Positions 3,890 through 7,319 of a DNA stretch of 7,319 nt are shown here, in pieces. Origin of the DNA: an uncultured Clostridia bacterium (GTDB lineage Bacteria > Bacillota > Clostridia > Oscillospirales > Ruminococcaceae). The notes under the pieces were generated by a model. The model made no database searches and was not told the DNA's origin. It was given only the letters and a program-made list of their open reading frames with translations. A program made the translations under genes and the position numbers. How positions within the stretch are numbered: position 1 is the stretch's first letter; the number at the start of each line of letters is the position of its first letter. The DNA lies in the NCBI GenBank assembly GCA_947631585.1, contig CANRLY010000094.1, positions 1 through 7,319 on the forward strand. Reading direction: 5' to 3'.

Positions 3890-6502
3890 ATGGCAAAAAA
3901 TGAAACCAAAACTGATGTTATAGACACAGTTGAGGCGCTTCAGAAAAAAATGAAGGAAATGAGAGAGGCACAGGCTCTTTTCTCAGAATACTCACAGGAA
4001 CAGGTGGACAAGATCTTCAAAGCCGCTGCTATCGCCGCAAACAAAGCTCGTATCCCGCTTGCAAAGATGGCTGTTGAGGAAACAGGCATGGGCGTTGTTG
4101 AAGATAAAGTCATAAAAAATAACTATGCGGCAGAATACATTTACAATGCTTACAAGGATACCAAGACTTGCGGCGTGATAGAAAGAGACGAAGCTTTCGG
4201 AACTGTAAAGATCGCCGAGCCTATCGGTATCATAGCCGCTGTTATCCCGACCACCAACCCTACTTCCACAGCTATATTCAAGACGCTTATAGCTTTGAAA
4301 ACAAGAAATGCCATAATCATAAGTCCCCACCCCAGAGCTAAGAAGTGTACTATCGAGGCTGCAAAGATCGTTCTTGAAGCCGCCGTTGAAGCCGGTGTGC
4401 CAAAGGGCATCATCGGTTGGATAGACGTTCCCTCTCTTGAACTGACAAACGAGGTCATGAGGGAATCTGATATTATTCTTGCGACCGGCGGTCCCGGAAT
4501 GGTAAAGGCTGCTTATTCAAGCGGAAAGCCTGCCCTTGGAGTTGGCGCAGGAAACACTCCTGCCGTTATCGACAAGTCTGCTGATATTTTACTTGCAGTC
4601 AACTCGATCATTCACTCAAAAACTTTTGACAACGGCATGATCTGCGCTTCTGAACAGTCTGTCATCGTGGACAAGGAGATCTACGACGCAGTCAAGAAGG
4701 AATTTAAAGCCAGAGGCTGCTACTTCCTTGGAAAAGACGAAATAGACAAGGTAAGAAAGACCATCATCATAAATGGTGCGGTAAACGCAAAGATAGTTGG
4801 TCAGAGCGCATACAAGATCGGCTGCCTTTCCGGAATAGAAGTTCCTGAGACTGCTAAAATACTTATCGGCGAAGTTACTTCTGTTGATATTGAAGAAGAA
4901 TTTGCTCACGAGAAGCTGTCTCCGGTGCTTGCTATGTACAAGGCAAAAGATTTTGAGGACGCTATGGATAAAGCCGACCGTTTGGTGCGTGACGGCGGTA
5001 TAGGTCACACTTCTTCACTTTATGTGAACGCTTCCTCTGAAAAAAACAAGATAGAAAAATTTGCCGAAAAAATGAAGACCTGCCGTGTGCTTGTAAACAC
5101 ACCTTCCTCCCATGGCGGAATCGGCGATCTTTACAACTTCAAGCTTGCTCCTTCACTGACGCTGGGCTGCGGTTCTTGGGGCGGAAACTCAGTTTCTGAA
5201 AATGTCGGAGTAAAACATCTGCTGAATATAAAGACTGTCGCTGAGAGGAGAGAGAATATGCTTTGGTTCAGAACCCCTGAAAAGGTCTACTTCAAAAAAG
5301 GTTGTCTGCCTGTTGCTCTTGATGAGCTGAAAAACGTAATGGGAAAGAAAAAGGCGTTTATCGTTACCGACCAGTTCCTTTACAAAAATGGTTATACCAA
5401 GGCTATCACCGATAAACTGGATTCTATGGGTATCCGTCACACAACTTTCTTTGACGTTGAGCCTGACCCGACTCTCGCCTGCGCTGTTGAAGGTACTAAG
5501 GCAATGAGAGCTTTCGAGCCTGACACGATAATCGCAATGGGCGGCGGTTCTGCAATGGACGCTGCAAAGATCATGTGGGTAATGTACGAACACCCCGATG
5601 CCGACTTCCTGGATATGGCAATGAGATTCATCGACATCAGAAAGAGGGTCTACACTTTCCCGAAGATGGGTGAAAAGGCATATTTCATCGCTATACCTAC
5701 TTCTTCCGGAACAGGTTCTGAGGTCACTCCGTTTGCGGTAATTACCGATGAAAAGACCGGTACGAAATATCCTCTTGCCGATTATGAACTTCTTCCTGAC
5801 ATGGCAATTGTTGATACCGACCTTATGATGAGCGCTCCTAAAGGACTGACTTCAGCTTCAGGTATCGACGCTCTTACTCATGCGCTGGAAGCCTATGCTT
5901 CAGTAATGGCAACCGATTACACCGACGGACTTGCCCTTAAAGCAATGAAGCTCATATTCAAGTACCTGCCGGACGCTTATGAAAACGGCAGCACCGATGT
6001 AAAGGCACGTGAGGAAATGGCAAACGCATCTACCCTTGCCGGTATGGCTTTTGCAAACGCTTTCCTTGGCGTGTGTCACTCTATGGCTCACAAGCTTGGC
6101 TCTTATCACCATCTGCCCCACGGTATCGCAAACGCTTTGCTCATAACTGAAGTCATGAGATACAATGCCGCTTCTGCGCCTGCAAAGATGGGTACTTTCT
6201 CTCAGTATCAGTATCCTCACACTCTTGAAAGATATGTTGAATGTGCAAACTACCTTGGAATTGTCGGAAAGAACGATGAGGACACGCTCAACAAGTTCAT
6301 TGACAAGATAGAGGAACTCAAAGAGAAAGTCGGCATCAAAAAGACTATCGCTGATTATGGCGTTGACGAGAAAGACTTCCTCGACAGGCTGGACAGCATG
6401 GTAGAAGATGCGTTCGACGACCAGTGTACAGGTGCAAACCCCAGGTATCCGCTCATGAGCGAGATCAAGGAAATGTACCTGAAAGCCTACTACGGCAAGT
6501 AA
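3890..6502 (+). CDS. adhE: Bifunctional acetaldehyde-CoA / alcohol dehydrogenase AdhE, 870 aa
   Basis: Cytoplasmic enzyme that reduces acetyl-CoA to acetaldehyde and then to ethanol with two NADH, the redox-balancing end of mixed-acid or ethanol fermentation. The N-terminal aldehyde dehydrogenase domain (about 1-450) has IPTTNPTSTAIFK, GVGAGNTPA and the catalytic Cys252 in FDNGMICASEQS. A linker around 450-470 leads to the C-terminal iron-dependent alcohol dehydrogenase with the nucleotide-binding GGGSAMDAAK (551-560), IPTSSGTGSEVTPFAV, and metal ligands D660, H664 (GIDALTHALEAY), H730 and H744 (CHSMAHKLG, HLPHG), each seven above the E. coli numbering. Full length for the family (E. coli 891 aa). 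AdhE proteins are known to form helical spirosome filaments. The start has GGAGGGG about ten bases upstream. It is transcribed alone, from a consensus promoter to a strong terminator. Redox control is expected, but I saw no convincing Rex site. No frameshift or missing residue. Confidence 0.98.
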   Translation: MAKNETKTDVIDTVEALQKKMKEMREAQALFSEYSQEQVDKIFKAAAIAANKARIPLAKMAVEETGMGVVEDKVIKNNYAAEYIYNAYKDTKTCGVIERDEAFGTVKIAEPIGIIAAVIPTTNPTSTAIFKTLIALKTRNAIIISPHPRAKKCTIEAAKIVLEAAVEAGVPKGIIGWIDVPSLELTNEVMRESDIILATGGPGMVKAAYSSGKPALGVGAGNTPAVIDKSADILLAVNSIIHSKTFDNGMICASEQSVIVDKEIYDAVKKEFKARGCYFLGKDEIDKVRKTIIINGAVNAKIVGQSAYKIGCLSGIEVPETAKILIGEVTSVDIEEEFAHEKLSPVLAMYKAKDFEDAMDKADRLVRDGGIGHTSSLYVNASSEKNKIEKFAEKMKTCRVLVNTPSSHGGIGDLYNFKLAPSLTLGCGSWGGNSVSENVGVKHLLNIKTVAERRENMLWFRTPEKVYFKKGCLPVALDELKNVMGKKKAFIVTDQFLYKNGYTKAITDKLDSMGIRHTTFFDVEPDPTLACAVEGTKAMRAFEPDTIIAMGGGSAMDAAKIMWVMYEHPDADFLDMAMRFIDIRKRVYTFPKMGEKAYFIAIPTSSGTGSEVTPFAVITDEKTGTKYPLADYELLPDMAIVDTDLMMSAPKGLTSASGIDALTHALEAYASVMATDYTDGLALKAMKLIFKYLPDAYENGSTDVKAREEMANASTLAGMAFANAFLGVCHSMAHKLGSYHHLPHGIANALLITEVMRYNAASAPAKMGTFSQYQYPHTLERYVECANYLGIVGKNDEDTLNKFIDKIEELKEKVGIKKTIADYGVDEKDFLDRLDSMVEDAFDDQCTGANPRYPLMSEIKEMYLKAYYGK

Positions 6503-6538
6503 ACCGACCAACACTTTCCCCTTTATGTTTCATATTGC

Positions 6539-6580
6539 AAAAAGGTCTCCCCAGAAGTTTTTTTCTGAGGAGACCTTTTT
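6539..6580. terminator. Bidirectional Rho-independent terminator shared by adhE and yfbR
   Basis: A 12-bp stem AAAAAGGTCTCC/GGAGACCTTTTT, one mismatch, then a further 5 bp (CAGAA/TTCTG) and a 6-base loop. The stem ends in a T run on both strands, so it can stop both convergent transcripts. It begins 37 bp after the adhE stop codon and its right end overlaps two bases of the yfbR stop codon (6579-6581). Confidence 0.93.
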
Positions 6581-7163
6581 ATGCCTGTTCATCAAGCGTC
6601 AGATCATATGACGGCAAAAATTCATTAATAAACACTTCCGCCTCGGAACAGTCCAGCTTGTGGATAAGTTCCAGAGTGGAGCGTTCCGCCTGAGAAAAGT
6701 CAACGTTGCCCATTTTTCGCTCTTCAATACACTTTATAAGCGCTGAGATCTTGTCGGCAGCTTTCACAAGCTTCCACAATTCCGCATCTTCCGGATCTTT
6801 CTCAAACAGCGGTCTGAAATCCTCCTGCATATCTTTGGGGAGATAAGTTATCATTCTGTCAGTGGCGTTCTTCTCCACCTTGTCATAGGCAGTCTTGATC
6901 TCAGGGTCAAAATATTTTATCGGCGTTGGCAGATCGCCTGTAAGTATCTCCGTCGCATCGTGGTACATTGCAAGGAGTGCGCATCTTTCAGCATTAATGT
7001 TTCCGCCGAACCGCTTGTTCCTTATGACCGCCAAGGCGTGTGCAATGAACGCAGTATCCAGGCTGTGTTCGCTGAGATTTTCTTTGATGGTATTTCTCAT
7101 AAGCCCCCAGCGATTTATGTATTTCATTCTTGAAAGAATAGCAAAAAATCTGTTCTCACTCAT
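6579..7163 (-). CDS. yfbR: HD-domain 5'-deoxynucleotidase, YfbR family, 194 aa
   Basis: Removes the 5' phosphate from deoxyribonucleoside monophosphates, using a divalent metal, and so takes part in dNTP pool balance and salvage in the cytoplasm. It aligns almost without gaps to E. coli YfbR as I recall it: FFAILSRMKYINRWGLMRN at 6-24 (E. coli FFAHLSRLKLINRWPLMRN), ENLSEHSLDTAFIAHALA, FGGNINAERCALLAMYHDAT and GDLPTPIKYF. The residues known to matter in that enzyme are all present: R18 and W19 (deoxyribose selection), H33, H68, D69, E72, D77 and D137 (AADK). Length matches the 199 aa of E. coli. The start at 7163 has GGAGG seven bases upstream. It stands alone, facing adhE, with a 24-bp palindrome 20 bp upstream of its start codon. 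I saw no convincing promoter, though one must lie between 7164 and about 7240. Confidence 0.95.
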   Translation of the reverse strand: MSENRFFAILSRMKYINRWGLMRNTIKENLSEHSLDTAFIAHALAVIRNKRFGGNINAERCALLAMYHDATEILTGDLPTPIKYFDPEIKTAYDKVEKNATDRMITYLPKDMQEDFRPLFEKDPEDAELWKLVKAADKISALIKCIEERKMGNVDFSQAERSTLELIHKLDCSEAEVFINEFLPSYDLTLDEQA

Positions 7164-7183
7164 ATAAGTTCCTCCGCGATGTA

Positions 7184-7207
7184 AAAATGTTCCATATGGA
7201 ACATTTT
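7184..7207. promoter_or_regulatory. 24-bp perfect palindrome upstream of yfbR
   Basis: Perfect palindrome with core TGTTCCATATGGAACA and A/T ends, between the ribosome site of yfbR and the preceding terminator. Arms of the TTCC/GGAA type are typical of dimeric regulators such as the IclR family, but the regulator is not in the window. As RNA it could also fold into a 10-bp hairpin with a 4-base loop followed by five U on the minus strand, so attenuation is an alternative. Confidence 0.6.
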
Positions 7208-7217
7208 ATGAATAAAC

Positions 7218-7244
7218 AAACTGTCCCCTGAGTGAGGACAGTTT
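7218..7244 (-). terminator. Rho-independent terminator for the right-edge minus-strand gene
   Basis: Perfect 9-bp stem AAACTGTCC/GGACAGTTT with a 9-base loop. On the minus strand it is followed by GTTTATT, a U-rich tail. It lies 27 bp after the stop codon at 7272, so it probably ends the gene that enters from the right edge and separates it from yfbR. Confidence 0.75.
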
Positions 7245-7271
7245 ACAGGTGAACGTTAATTATCAAAGAGG

Positions 7272-7319
7272 TCATGCGCCGAGTATCTTCAGCAGAACGC
7301 CGGCTGCCACTGCTGAGCC
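7272..7319 (-). CDS. C-terminal end of an unidentified gene (cut by right edge)
   Basis: Reading the minus strand from the edge, one frame gives the 15 residues GSAVAAGVLLKILGA and then TGA at 7274-7272. The terminator that follows within 28 bp supports a real gene end here. The peptide is hydrophobic and Ala/Gly-rich, which could be the last helix of a membrane protein or a buried helix. Too short to identify; another frame also runs through to a stop at about 7246-7248. Confidence 0.45.
   Translation of the reverse strand, partial: GSAVAAGVLLKILGA

Noticed and set aside
3870..3920. Short upstream reading frame beginning ATGATGGAGG before adhE
   Set aside because: It has no ribosome site of its own and overlaps the adhE ribosome site and start in another frame.
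5900..6514. Long open frame opposite adhE (204 codons) and other frames on the minus strand of adhE
   Set aside because: They mirror the strongly conserved adhE gene, have no recognisable domains and no ribosome sites; this is a codon-bias shadow.

Overview
The window looks like chromosomal DNA from an anaerobic, fermentative, low-to-mid GC Firmicute (Clostridia). The AdhE sequence, the GH27 alpha-galactosidase start and the phosphotransferase resemble proteins of Ruminococcus-type gut or rumen bacteria, with R. albus-like as my best guess from memory, not from a search. Intergenic DNA is much more AT-rich than the genes. Ribosome binding sites are strong GGAG types. Five sigma-70/SigA-type promoters can be read directly, and every one has a 17-bp spacer.

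Left part (1-1706, all minus strand): the first 149 codons of a GH27 alpha-galactosidase run off the left edge. Upstream of it lies a compact operon, read from right to left: a 152-aa four-helix membrane protein, a related-looking 130-aa four-helix membrane protein, and a 67-aa XRE-type HTH regulator. The operon starts from a perfect consensus promoter (TTGACA-17-TATAAT) wrapped in three dyad operators of the GTGATA...TATCAC type. Operator centres are 21 and 42 bp apart, so all lie on one DNA face, and one dyad contains the -10 box. This is the most striking structure in the window. It suggests cooperative repression, probably by the HTH protein itself. A 9-base match to one arm of the operator also lies at the predicted start point of the alpha-galactosidase transcript.

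Middle part (1752-3889): an unrecognised 267-aa membrane protein with a beta-rich C-terminal half, and a 253-aa APH/choline-kinase-fold phosphotransferase, both on the minus strand and each with its own promoter. The phosphotransferase has Asn in place of the usual catalytic Asp (HGN instead of HGD). The 399 bp between it and adhE carry two divergent promoters, three copies of TTGTACTA, and a 23-bp dyad, but no gene.

Right part (3890-7319): adhE, the bifunctional acetaldehyde-CoA/alcohol dehydrogenase that makes ethanol from acetyl-CoA and regenerates NAD+, is complete and has all key residues. It converges on a minus-strand yfbR-type 5'-deoxynucleotidase gene. The two share a bidirectional terminator that overlaps the yfbR stop codon. 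Upstream of yfbR are a 24-bp perfect palindrome, a terminator for the next minus-strand gene, and the last 15 codons of that gene at the right edge.

The genes do not form one pathway. Alpha-galactosidase and AdhE fit a plant-polysaccharide fermenter. No mobile element, CRISPR array, tRNA or rRNA was seen.
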